Part shown: piece after piece, positions 1 through 9,569 of the stretch
Layout of the letters: each line of letters starts with the position of its first letter
How positions within the stretch are numbered: position 1 is the stretch's first letter
The notes under the pieces: generated by a model
The model's database searches: none
What the model was told of the DNA's origin: nothing
Seen by the model: the letters and a program-made list of their open reading frames with translations, nothing else
Assembly: GCA_014804445.1 (NCBI GenBank)
Contig: JAAUZU010000008.1
Span: 92,767-156,766 of the forward strand
DNA from: Lachnospiraceae bacterium
GTDB lineage: Bacteria; Bacillota; Clostridia; Lachnospirales; Lachnospiraceae
Direction of reading: 5' to 3'
DNA: 64,000 nt
Position numbers and translations under genes: made by a program

Positions 1-1
1 T

Positions 2-1087
2 TTAAGAGAGGCGAAGTTCCATATTGTGGCGGTGCCGACTCCCGTAAATGATGACCATACGCCGGATTTGACGCCGGTGGAGGGCGCAAGCCGGATTCTG
101 GGACAGAATCTGACCAAAGGCTCCATCGTGGTATTTGAGTCCACCGTGTATCCCGGCGTGACGGAGGATATCTGTGTTCCGATTCTGGAGAAGGAGTCGG
201 GATTAAAGTGCGGCGTGGACTTTAAGATTGGCTATTCCCCTGAGAGAATCAACCCGGGGGACAAGGTACATCGACTGGAAACCATCACAAAGATTGTGTC
301 CGGCATGGATGAGGAGACACTTGACGAGGTTGCAAAGGTGTACGAGCTGGTGGTGGAGGCAGGCGTTTACCGCGCCGATTCCATCAAGGTGGCGGAGGCT
401 GCAAAGGTAATTGAGAACAGCCAGAGAGACATCAACATTGCGTTTATGAACGAGTTGTCCATTATTTTCAACCGAATGGGCATTGATACAAAGTCCGTAT
501 TGGAAGCAGCGGGGACAAAGTGGAACTTCCTGAAATTTTACCCGGGTCTTGTAGGCGGACACTGCATCGGTGTTGACCCATACTATCTGACCTACAAGGC
601 GGAGCAGCTCGGATACCATTCTCAGATTATTTTGTCCGGCAGGCGCATCAACGACGATATGGGAAAATATGTGGCGGAAAGCCTTGTGAAGAACCTGATT
701 AAATCCGATATTGCGGTGAAAAACGCACGCGTGGCGATTCTCGGCTTTACCTTCAAGGAGAACTGCCCTGACACCAGAAATACAAAGGTTATCGATATCT
801 ACAAAGAACTAAAGGAATATGGCATCACATCGCTTGTGGTGGACCCTGCTGCAGATGCGGAGGAGGCAAAACAGCTCTATGGCATTACCTTTGGCAGCAT
901 GGAGGACGTAAAGGATATGGACGCCGTAATTGTCGCAGTGGCACACAATGAGTTCCTGAAATTAAACAGGGAAAGCATAGAGGCGTTTTATAACCGGAAT
1001 CACAAGCAGAAGGTGCTGATGGATTTGAAGGGGCTGTTTGACAGGAAGGAATATGCAGACGAGGCGTTCTGTTACTGGAGATTATAA
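2..1087 (+). CDS. UDP-N-acetylglucosamine/galactosamine 6-dehydrogenase, TviB/WbpO type (5' end truncated by window)
   Basis: ORF stays open to base 2 upstream of the listed start (LREAKFHIVAVPTPVNDDHTPDL). Motifs ESTVYPGVTED, GYSPERINPGDK, KVIENSQRDINIAFMNEL, GLVGGHCIGVDPYYLTYKA are typical of the TviB/WbpO subfamily. Confidence 0.92.
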   Translation, partial: LREAKFHIVAVPTPVNDDHTPDLTPVEGASRILGQNLTKGSIVVFESTVYPGVTEDICVPILEKESGLKCGVDFKIGYSPERINPGDKVHRLETITKIVSGMDEETLDEVAKVYELVVEAGVYRADSIKVAEAAKVIENSQRDINIAFMNELSIIFNRMGIDTKSVLEAAGTKWNFLKFYPGLVGGHCIGVDPYYLTYKAEQLGYHSQIILSGRRINDDMGKYVAESLVKNLIKSDIAVKNARVAILGFTFKENCPDTRNTKVIDIYKELKEYGITSLVVDPAADAEEAKQLYGITFGSMEDVKDMDAVIVAVAHNEFLKLNRESIEAFYNRNHKQKVLMDLKGLFDRKEYADEAFCYWRL

Positions 1088-1921
1088 ATGAATAAAAACA
1101 GTGAAAAAGTCAGTATTTGTATTCCCACATACAATAACGCAGATGTAATTGGTGCGACGCTTGAAGGAATTCTGCATCAGACATATCAAAACTTAGAAGT
1201 GGTTATTGTAGATGATGCGTCTACAGATGATACGATACAAGTGATAGAGAGGTACAAAGATTCCCGAATAAAGTTATGGCAGAACGACAAGAATCTGGGA
1301 ATGGCGGGAAACTGGAATCGTTGTGTGGAATTAGCATCTTCCAAATACATTAAGCTTGTGTGTGCCGATGATATTCTTGTGCCGGAATGTGTTGAAACAG
1401 AATTACGGGCAATGCTTTCGCAGAGAAAAGTGGTTATGACCATAAATGACAGTATTATGGTAAACAGTCAGAAAAAGAAACTGGGAGTTTTCGGGAGATA
1501 TCCGAAAAAAGGGTTAATGGATGGGAGGAAACTTGCCAGAAAAGCTTTAATTGTAAATAACTATTTTGGTATGCCCTGCGCTGTTATGTTTCGCAAAGAT
1601 ATTTTCGAAAAAGTGGGAGGCTTTGACGACAGTTATAAATATATATTGGATTTTGACCTCTGGCTGTCAATGGCAGTTTACGGGATGGTTGATGTGCTCC
1701 CGCAAAAGCTGAACTATTTTATGATACGAAGAGATTCCAATACGGGTAAGGTACTGAGCGGTGAGCAGAAGGCTTATTATGATGAACATGTTTTCCTGTT
1801 AAACAAGCATGCTGCAAGATTAAAGCTTACCACATTTAATGTCTGGTTCAGTAAATTGTCAAGAAAAGCAAGAACGATGGGATATGGTCTATGGATGAAG
1901 TGCATGCTGAGGAAGGGATAG
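1088..1921 (+). CDS. GT2 family glycosyltransferase
   Basis: N-terminal VSICIPTYNNADVIGATLEGILHQTYQNLEVVIVDDASTDDT; starts immediately after the previous stop. Confidence 0.9.
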   Translation: MNKNSEKVSICIPTYNNADVIGATLEGILHQTYQNLEVVIVDDASTDDTIQVIERYKDSRIKLWQNDKNLGMAGNWNRCVELASSKYIKLVCADDILVPECVETELRAMLSQRKVVMTINDSIMVNSQKKKLGVFGRYPKKGLMDGRKLARKALIVNNYFGMPCAVMFRKDIFEKVGGFDDSYKYILDFDLWLSMAVYGMVDVLPQKLNYFMIRRDSNTGKVLSGEQKAYYDEHVFLLNKHAARLKLTTFNVWFSKLSRKARTMGYGLWMKCMLRKG

Positions 1922-1930
1922 GAGGCTGCG

Positions 1931-2887
1931 ATGGACAATGTTGCAGTATTGATACCGTGCTATAATGAAGAGCAGACAATAAGAAAAGTGGTTGAGGACG
2001 CAAAAAAGGTATTGCCGGAAGCGGTCATTTATGTGTATGACAATAATTCTTCGGATGCAACAGCACAAATTGCGGCTGAGGCAGGAGCCGTCGTCAGATA
2101 TGAAAGTCTGCAGGGCAAGGGAAATGTTATTCGCAGCATGTTTCGCGATATAGATGCCCATTGCTATGTCATGGTGGATGGGGACGATACTTATCCTATG
2201 GAGCAGGCAAGAGAAATGGTGGATGCAGTTCTGCTGCACAATGTTGATATGGTGATAGGGGACAGGCTGTCTTCCACATATTTTCAAGAGAATAAGAGAC
2301 CGTTCCATAATATGGGAAATACACTGGTAAGAAGTACCATAAACAGATTGTTCGGAAGCAACATACAGGATATTATGACGGGTTACAGAGCTTTCAGCTA
2401 CAGTTTTGTAAAAACATTTCCGGTGTTGTCAAAAGGCTTTGAGATTGAGACAGAAATGACAATACACGCAGTTTACAACAATATGCATCTGAAAAATGTT
2501 GTAGTAGATTACAGGGACCGGCCGGAAGGAAGTGTTTCAAAGCTGAACACGTACATGGATGGTATGAGGGTACTTAAGACCATTATAAAATTATATAAAA
2601 ATTATAAACCGCTTGGTTTTTTTTCTCTGTTGGCAGCTTTGCTGACAATCGTTGCGACAGCTATGTTTATTCCGGTCTTTGTAAGCTTTTTACGCATTGG
2701 CTTGGTCAATCATTTTCCGACACTGATTGTATGTGGATTTGTGGAACTGGCTGCTGTACAGGCCTTTTTTGCAGGAATGATTTTGTCGGATATGGCGCAA
2801 AAGAACAGGCGGGATTTTGAATTCAGGCTCATGCAGGTTGCGGCACAGGAGAGGAACAGCAGAAGAGAGGACATGAAGCGGTTATGA
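1931..2887 (+). CDS. GT2 dolichyl/undecaprenyl-phosphate sugar transferase-like protein with C-terminal TM segments
   Basis: AVLIPCYNEEQTIRKVVEDAKKVLPEAVIYVYDNNSSD, MVDGDDTYP, IQDIMTGYRAFS; two C-terminal hydrophobic stretches. Confidence 0.85.
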   Translation: MDNVAVLIPCYNEEQTIRKVVEDAKKVLPEAVIYVYDNNSSDATAQIAAEAGAVVRYESLQGKGNVIRSMFRDIDAHCYVMVDGDDTYPMEQAREMVDAVLLHNVDMVIGDRLSSTYFQENKRPFHNMGNTLVRSTINRLFGSNIQDIMTGYRAFSYSFVKTFPVLSKGFEIETEMTIHAVYNNMHLKNVVVDYRDRPEGSVSKLNTYMDGMRVLKTIIKLYKNYKPLGFFSLLAALLTIVATAMFIPVFVSFLRIGLVNHFPTLIVCGFVELAAVQAFFAGMILSDMAQKNRRDFEFRLMQVAAQERNSRREDMKRL

Positions 2888-4269
2888 AAAAAAGAGAAAC
2901 CGGCATAAATTTGATAATATTATTGGCAAATCTCTTCTTTTATCTGGTTTTCTTTATAGCAGATGGCGTTAAGCTGGCGGTGGATTCCCAAAGTTATATT
3001 ATGGGAGCTTATAGCCGGGAGCCATTATACCCTGTATTGTTATGGCTGTTCAGAATTGTGTTTGGGGAGAACAGATACTTTTTCTGGGTGGTTTTGGTAC
3101 AGTGTCTGCTTGCAGGGGTTGCTGCATGGCGGTTTACTACCGTTTTGAGAAAAAAGCTGGAACTTACCTGGTTTCCCCTTTTGGTTGTAATCGGCCTGCA
3201 GTTTGCAGTGATTGTAATGCTTCGTTTTGTAGCGAACAGAGGCTCTACTTATTGTAACTCTATATGTTCCGAGGGCATTGCCATTCCGCTGTTTACACTG
3301 TTCATTTCAGAACTTTTGTTGTTTGTATGGGAAAAGAAAGAGAGGAATCTGCTGCTGACTATGTTGTATGCAGTCGCTTTGCTTTCTACCAGAAAACAAA
3401 TGTATATTGTGCTAGCTATCATGGGGATTGTATATGTCAGCATGTTTGCGGCACGCAGAATGAATGTAAAAAAATGTATGCTGGCTATTGCGACAGTAGC
3501 GGGAGCGTTGTTTTTGGCGGTTGGGGCGGATATGCTTTATAATTTAGTGCATAGAGGAGAAGCCATGCGCCATACAACGGATTCATCGGCTTTGGTGATT
3601 TCTACTCTCTATAGTTCAGAATTAGAAGATGCAGATTATTTTGCAGATGCCGATATGAAGAACTTATTTATTACCATCATGACGGGGATTGAAGAGGGAG
3701 AGTATAGTTATCAGTATGCGCAGTCGGGCTGGATGCAGCTATACAATCATTATTCGGACCATTATGATAATATTGCCTTTGACATAGTAAATCCCGCTTT
3801 TTATGCATATATAGACAGCAGTGGAATCTATTCGGATAATGAAAGGGAAAAGTGTTTCACACAACTGAATCATGAAGTATTAAAGACGCTGCTGCCGGTG
3901 AACTGGGGACAAATGGCAAAGGTGACCATGGCAAATATTCTGACCGGTTTTTGTAACACGGTGAGTAAGCCGCATAGATTTTTAAATTGGTACAATGCAT
4001 TGTTCTATGTACTGTACATTATAATGCTGGTGAGACTGGTGATAAAAAAACAAAACAGCAGCCTTTTCTGGTGCGCCTTTGTTGTATTGATCGCAACTGT
4101 TGTGAATGCCGGAGCGGTGGGAGTTATGATTTTTGCGCAGTCGAGATACATGATTTATAATATGCCCTTAATATATGTGGTCCTTTTTCTAATGCTGTAT
4201 TTTTATACGAAAGAATTCTTGATGAAGAGAAAAATGCCGGATAAGACGGGTGGAATGAAAGAGGAATAA
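2884..4269 (+). CDS. Polytopic membrane protein, possible GT-C glycosyltransferase or polymerase
   Basis: ATGA overlap with upstream gene; many hydrophobic TM stretches, no confident family motif. Confidence 0.6.
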   Translation: MKKRETGINLIILLANLFFYLVFFIADGVKLAVDSQSYIMGAYSREPLYPVLLWLFRIVFGENRYFFWVVLVQCLLAGVAAWRFTTVLRKKLELTWFPLLVVIGLQFAVIVMLRFVANRGSTYCNSICSEGIAIPLFTLFISELLLFVWEKKERNLLLTMLYAVALLSTRKQMYIVLAIMGIVYVSMFAARRMNVKKCMLAIATVAGALFLAVGADMLYNLVHRGEAMRHTTDSSALVISTLYSSELEDADYFADADMKNLFITIMTGIEEGEYSYQYAQSGWMQLYNHYSDHYDNIAFDIVNPAFYAYIDSSGIYSDNEREKCFTQLNHEVLKTLLPVNWGQMAKVTMANILTGFCNTVSKPHRFLNWYNALFYVLYIIMLVRLVIKKQNSSLFWCAFVVLIATVVNAGAVGVMIFAQSRYMIYNMPLIYVVLFLMLYFYTKEFLMKRKMPDKTGGMKEE

Positions 4270-4278
4270 GGAGTCGGA

Positions 4279-5739
4279 ATGCAATTTTACTCATATATAT
4301 TTATATTACTGTTTCTGCCAGTTTGTATAAGCGGTTATTTTTTGTTGGGTAAGGCGGAAAAATATGAAGCTTCAAAGATATGGCTGATAGCCATGTCGTT
4401 TTGGTTTTATGCGTATCTTCATGTGACATATCTGATATTGCTGGGTGGCAGTATCTTGGTAAATTATGGAATTATTGATTGGATGCGGAAACAAAAAAAG
4501 ATTGTATATAAAAAATTGCTTCTGGTATCAAGTCTCACAGTCAATCTGGGAGTGCTGTTTCTCTTTAAATATTATAATTTTTTCGTAGATAACCTCAATT
4601 CTTTGTTTAAGAGCAGAATATCTTCATTGACATTATTGCTGCCGTTAGGTCTTAGTTTTATTGTTTTTCAGCAGATATCCTTTTCCATTGACTGCTACAG
4701 AAATGCTGCTTTACAGTACAGCTTTACCGATTATGCGCTCTATATTACGTTTTTTCCGAAAATTGCGTCGGGACCAATCATCGCATTTGAGGAACTGCTT
4801 GTGCAGCTTCAGGATACGGAAAGAAAAAGAATCAATTTTGAAAACATGTCCAAGGGCTTTTATCAGGCTGCCATGGGATTGGCAAAAAAAGTTCTGATAG
4901 CGGATACGCTGGCGCAGCTTGTGACAGTCGGCGTTTCTGATGTAAGAAAGCTACATACCTTCAGTGCGCTGTTGGTTATGCTGTTCTATTCTTTGCAGCT
5001 CTATTATGACTTCAGCGGCTATAGTGATATGGCAATCGGTGTGGCGCGTATGCTGAACATAGAATTGCCCGTTAATTTCGATTCACCCTATAAAGCACGT
5101 TCTGTCACGGAGTTTTGGAAAAGATGGCATATTACGCTGACACAGTTTTTCACAAAGTATGTTTATATTCCGCTGGGAGGAAATCGTAAGGGTATAAAAA
5201 GAACATGCATTAACGTTATGATTGTGTTTTTCCTGAGTGGATTGTGGCATGGTGCAAACTGGACGTTTATTGTGTGGGGCTGTCTGCACGGGGTGTTTAT
5301 GGTTTTGGAAAGGCTTACCGGAAGGAAAATAGAAAAGGTCCCTGTGCTGGGATGGCTGTTTACTTTTTTGTTTGCAAATGCGGCATGGGTTATTTTCAGG
5401 TCGGACTCTCTTTCAGAAGCACTCCTGTTTTTGAGCAGAATCTTCCATATGGGAAATGGGATGGTTGAATCCGGTCTCGTGCAGGTGATGAATGAAATTG
5501 TCGAAATCAGGCTGCTTTGCAGGTTTGGGCTTCAAGGTATTGTAGACAGAATACCATGTCTGCCGTTGGTTTTGTTTGCGGTGCTGCTCCTTGTGTTTAC
5601 GTTGACGGTGAAAAACACACAGGAAAGAGTGAAACAGTTTTGCTTTAGCAGAAAGCAGATGGCGGTCACTGTGTTACTGCTTTTTTGGAGTATCATATCT
5701 TTTTCCGGCGTAAGCGTATTTTTATATTCCAATTTTTGA
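4279..5739 (+). CDS. MBOAT family O-acyltransferase (AlgI/DltB-like)
   Basis: YYDFSGYSDMAIGVARMLNIELPVNFDSPYKARSVTEFWKRWHITLTQFFTKYVYIPLGGNRKG...FFLSGLWHGANWTFIVWG, the MBOAT core with catalytic His. Confidence 0.95.
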   Translation: MQFYSYIFILLFLPVCISGYFLLGKAEKYEASKIWLIAMSFWFYAYLHVTYLILLGGSILVNYGIIDWMRKQKKIVYKKLLLVSSLTVNLGVLFLFKYYNFFVDNLNSLFKSRISSLTLLLPLGLSFIVFQQISFSIDCYRNAALQYSFTDYALYITFFPKIASGPIIAFEELLVQLQDTERKRINFENMSKGFYQAAMGLAKKVLIADTLAQLVTVGVSDVRKLHTFSALLVMLFYSLQLYYDFSGYSDMAIGVARMLNIELPVNFDSPYKARSVTEFWKRWHITLTQFFTKYVYIPLGGNRKGIKRTCINVMIVFFLSGLWHGANWTFIVWGCLHGVFMVLERLTGRKIEKVPVLGWLFTFLFANAAWVIFRSDSLSEALLFLSRIFHMGNGMVESGLVQVMNEIVEIRLLCRFGLQGIVDRIPCLPLVLFAVLLLVFTLTVKNTQERVKQFCFSRKQMAVTVLLLFWSIISFSGVSVFLYSNF

Positions 5740-5755
5740 GGTGAGTTAACGGATT

Positions 5756-6802
5756 ATGAAAGAAAAACAGTGGTTTTTCAAGACAATAGCATATTTGGCA
5801 GTCTGTCTGGCGGCGTTTGCGCTTGTGATGATTGTAGTTGACCCTTATTTTCACTTTCATGCACCAATAAAAGGGATTCCTTACCGGCTGTATGAGGAAC
5901 GTTATATCAATGATGGGATTGTCCGCCATTTTGAGTATAATGCGATTATTACGGGGACTTCCATGACACAGAATTTTAAGACGTCAGAATTTGAAGAATT
6001 GTTTGATTGCAGTGCGGTAAAGCTTCCGTTTGCAGGAGGCGGTTATCGGGAAATAGCGCAAAACCTGCAGAGAGCGTTCAAATATAATGATCATATAGAA
6101 AAGGTATTATGGGGATTGGACGGTGCACTGCTTATAAAGGAGCCGGATTATATGGGATATGAGGAATATCCCACATATCTGTATGATGATTTTTGGTGGA
6201 ACGATGTAAACTATGTTTTAAACAAGGCAATTATGTATCATGGCACGTTTAATAATATCTCCATGCTGCTGAAGGGTGAAACCTCAACAACTTTTGATGC
6301 ATATTCTGCTTGGGAAGGACGGACAGGTTTTGAAGCGGTCATTGCCGGTCATGGCATAAGAGAGATGGAAGACGAGGATAGGGGATTAAGCGCGGAACAA
6401 AGAAAGATGGTGGAAGACAATATTGAAGAAAATTTATGTCCGGTTATTGAGCAGAATCCGGATACCACCTTTTATTTGTTTTTTACACCCTATAGCATTG
6501 TACGCTGGGATTTGTGGGGAAGGGAAGGCAGTATATCCGCACAGATAGAGGCGGAGAGTATCGCGGCGCAGCGTTTACTGCAATATCCAAATGTAGAATT
6601 ATATTGTTTTTATGAAAATATGGAATTAGTGAGCGATTTAGATCATTATAAGGATCCCCTGCATTATACCGCGGCAATCAATTCTCAAATACTGGAGTGG
6701 ATAAAAGCAGGAGAGTATCGTCTTACGTCAGAAAACAATGCGGCACATGCAGAAGCAGAAAAAGAGATATACCTGCATTATGACTATAAAAGCATACATT
6801 GA
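5756..6802 (+). CDS. Membrane-anchored SGNH/AlgJ-DltD-like acyltransfer partner
   Basis: N-terminal TM anchor, VVDPYFHFHAP, ITGTSMTQNF (nucleophile Ser candidate), YKDPLHYT (D-x-x-H); directly follows an MBOAT gene; paralogous to 51870..52916. Confidence 0.65.
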   Translation: MKEKQWFFKTIAYLAVCLAAFALVMIVVDPYFHFHAPIKGIPYRLYEERYINDGIVRHFEYNAIITGTSMTQNFKTSEFEELFDCSAVKLPFAGGGYREIAQNLQRAFKYNDHIEKVLWGLDGALLIKEPDYMGYEEYPTYLYDDFWWNDVNYVLNKAIMYHGTFNNISMLLKGETSTTFDAYSAWEGRTGFEAVIAGHGIREMEDEDRGLSAEQRKMVEDNIEENLCPVIEQNPDTTFYLFFTPYSIVRWDLWGREGSISAQIEAESIAAQRLLQYPNVELYCFYENMELVSDLDHYKDPLHYTAAINSQILEWIKAGEYRLTSENNAAHAEAEKEIYLHYDYKSIH

Positions 6803-6827
6803 AATCTTTGCTGCTATACCGTATAAT
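6799..6827 (+). promoter_or_regulatory. Sigma70-type promoter, TTGAAA-N17-TATAAT
   Basis: Exact 17-bp spacer upstream of the epimerase start at 6864. Confidence 0.55.
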
Positions 6828-6863
6828 AAAACAAAGTGTGTTGTAAAGAAAAGAGGGAGACTA

Positions 6864-7837
6864 TGGGCTATAAAGATTTGAAATTTGAAGCGGACAGTGT
6901 TTTCTTAGTGACGGGCGGTGCCGGTTTTATCGGCTCCAACTTGTGTGAAGCGCTGGTGGAGATGGGCTATACGGTGCGTTGTCTGGACAACCTCTCCACA
7001 GGCAGCTACGACAATATTGCGCATCTGGAGAAAAGCGGCAGATTTACTTTTATCAAAGGCGATATCCGTGATTTGGACACCTGCATGGAGGCATGCAGGG
7101 ATGTGGATTATGTGCTCAATCAGGCTGCATGGGGCAGTGTGCCTCGCAGCATCGAGATGCCTCTTTTATATGAGGAAATCAATATTCGCGGTACCCTGAA
7201 TATGATGGAGGCGGCGAGACAGAGCGGTGTGAAAAAATTTGTGTACGCGTCCAGTTCCTCCGTATACGGCGACCATCCGGTGCTGCCCAAGAAGGAGGGT
7301 GCGGAAGGAAAGCTTTTGTCTCCCTATGCGCTCACCAAGCGGGTTGACGAGGAGTACGGAAGGCTCTACAAGGTGCTTTACGGGCTGGACACCTACGGGC
7401 TCCGGTATTTCAATGTTTTTGGCAGACGGCAGAATCCCGAGGGCATGTATGCGGCGGTGATTCCGAAGTTTATTAAGCAGCTTTTGGCAGACGAAGCGCC
7501 CACCATCAACGGCGACGGCAGGCAGTCCCGCGATTTTACTTATATCGACAATGTAATCGAGGCAAATTTAAGAGCATGTTTGGCGTCCGAAGAAGCGGCA
7601 GGCGAGGCCTTTAACATCGGTGCAGGCGGCAGGGAATTTTTGATTGATATCTATTATGATTTGTGCAAGGCGCTGGGCAAGGAGATTGAGCCGAAATTCG
7701 GTCCCAGCCGCCCCGGCGATATCAGGGATTCCAATGCAGACATCAGCAAGGCCCGCGAGCTTTTAGGATACAATCCTGAATATGATTTCAAAGCAGGCAT
7801 TACACTTGCAATCGACTGGTACAAGGCAAATCTGTAG
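6864..7837 (+). CDS. UDP-GlcNAc(A)/GalNAc(A) 4-epimerase, TviC/WbpP type SDR
   Basis: LVTGGAGFIGSNL, RCLDNLSTG, YASSSSVYGDHPVLPK, YALTKRVDEEY, GLRYFNVFGRRQNPEGMYAAVIPKFI, NGDGRQSRDFTYIDNV; start placed after AGAGGGAG. Confidence 0.88.
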
Positions 7838-7888
7838 TTGCCGGCTTTGCAATTACCTATCAGGTATAGACATGAAAGGACGTTACAG

Positions 7889-8809
7889 ATGAAATATCAG
7901 CTTGTTGTGTTTGGCGTAAAGGATACCACCGAGAGGATTGTGGAATTTATCCAGACAAAGATACGCAAGGTGGATTTGGTGGTGACCATCAGCGGAGCGG
8001 TGCTTCAAAAAAATCAGGTTTCGGGTTTTAAGGGGCTTTCGTTTCTCACGGAAAAATACGGGATTCCGGTACAGGAAGTGGACAGCTATGCGTTAAAGGA
8101 CGAGGCAACGCAGGCCTTTTTTGCAGAAAACGAGTTTGACATCGGCATTTCCATGGGCTGGCAAAGGCTGATACCCGCTGCAGTGCTGGACAGGTTTTGT
8201 TACGGTGTCTTCGGCTTTCATGGAAACTGCGCATACCTACCCTATGGCAGAGGACGCTCACCGTTGAACTGGTCCATTATAAACGGGGATACCCGCTTTA
8301 ACCTGAATCTCTTTCAGTACGATGAAAAAGCGGACAGTCCCAATATTTTTGCCAGTGAGATGTGCGCCATCACGCAGCACGACACGGTCAGGAGTATGCA
8401 GTATAAAAATATCATCTGTTCCCAGAACCTGATTCGCAGGCTGCTTGCGGCGTATGAGGACGGCAATATCAAAATCAACAGGGACTCAAAGGATTTTGAC
8501 TCGTGGTATGAGAAGCGCACAGCAGCCGACGGCAAAATAGATTTTCACGGCAAGACGCGTGATATTTACAATCTGATACGCGGTGTGACGGCGCCTTTTC
8601 CGGGTGCTTTCGCTTATGTGGGAGAAGAAAAGGTACTGGTATGGGATGCGGTGCCTTTTGACGAAATGCTGGATTTTAGAACTTACCGGCCCGGGGAAGT
8701 GATAGAAGTGTTTGACAATCAGCCCATTGTGCGGACGGTGGATGGCTCGCTGCTGATTCGGCGGTACGAGGCGGCGGTTCCACTGAAGGCGGGAGACATT
8801 CTGGAATAG
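7889..8809 (+). CDS. Formyltransferase-fold protein (ArnA/WbkC-like sugar N-formyltransferase)
   Basis: GVFGFHGNCAYLPYGRGRSPLNWSIINGDT matches the formyl-transferase catalytic region (N-x-H..LP..RG); start at internal Met MKYQLVVFGV. Confidence 0.8.
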   Translation: MKYQLVVFGVKDTTERIVEFIQTKIRKVDLVVTISGAVLQKNQVSGFKGLSFLTEKYGIPVQEVDSYALKDEATQAFFAENEFDIGISMGWQRLIPAAVLDRFCYGVFGFHGNCAYLPYGRGRSPLNWSIINGDTRFNLNLFQYDEKADSPNIFASEMCAITQHDTVRSMQYKNIICSQNLIRRLLAAYEDGNIKINRDSKDFDSWYEKRTAADGKIDFHGKTRDIYNLIRGVTAPFPGAFAYVGEEKVLVWDAVPFDEMLDFRTYRPGEVIEVFDNQPIVRTVDGSLLIRRYEAAVPLKAGDILE

Positions 8810-8819
8810 AGGTATTTGG

Positions 8820-9569
8820 ATGCAGATTGCAATTCGTTTAGACGACATTACGCCGGACATGGACTGGGAGCGTTTTCTTGCTTTTAAGGAAATACTGGAC
8901 GGGTGCGGTATAAAGCCCTTAATCGGTGTGGTTCCAGACAACAGGGATGAAAACCTGCACAGGGCAAAGGCGGCGGACGGCTTCTGGGAGTATATCAAGG
9001 AGCTTCAGGAGAATGGCTGGTGTGTCGCCCTGCACGGCTACAGGCATATTTATACGACAAAAAAGGGAGGACTGTTCCCTTTAAACCGCTTTTCAGAGTT
9101 TGCCGGAGTGCCTTTTGACAGGCAGAAGGAAATGCTCTCTGGGGCGGCGGAAATATTGGAAAAGAATGGCATCAGAACGGATATTTTTATGGCGCCGGCA
9201 CATTCCTATGACAGGAATACACTGAAAGCGCTGAAAGAGCTGGGCTACTGTAACATGACGGACGGCTTTGGCAGTTGTCCTTACCGGTGGCAGGGCATGA
9301 CCTTCTATCCGATTTCTTTTCTGCTCAGCAGGAGCTTAAAAAAGAAATCGGGCGTTACCACGATGGTGGTACATACAAATGAAATAGACGATGCAGGGAT
9401 GGAGCGGATGCGGAGGCTGTTGGCAGAGCAGCAGGATCATTTGATTTCCTATAGCGATTTTCTTGCCATGGCGAGCAGGAAAAAAGGAGTCTGCGGTCAT
9501 TTATGGGAGTATATGCTGGCAACGGCGAAGAGGGTGCTGGTAAAACTGAAACAGGAAAGGCATGGGTAG
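8820..9569 (+). CDS. Polysaccharide deacetylase-like protein (DUF2334 type)
   Basis: IAIRLDDITPDMDW, GVVPDNRD, GWCVALHGYRH, MAPAHSYD; NodB-like metal-ligand layout. Confidence 0.75.
   Translation: MQIAIRLDDITPDMDWERFLAFKEILDGCGIKPLIGVVPDNRDENLHRAKAADGFWEYIKELQENGWCVALHGYRHIYTTKKGGLFPLNRFSEFAGVPFDRQKEMLSGAAEILEKNGIRTDIFMAPAHSYDRNTLKALKELGYCNMTDGFGSCPYRWQGMTFYPISFLLSRSLKKKSGVTTMVVHTNEIDDAGMERMRRLLAEQQDHLISYSDFLAMASRKKGVCGHLWEYMLATAKRVLVKLKQERHG

Noticed and set aside
1955-1966. TGCTATAAT promoter-like string, also present near 31606
   Set aside because: In both cases it lies inside the codons for the conserved GT2 motif PCYNEE, so it is explained by coding sequence.
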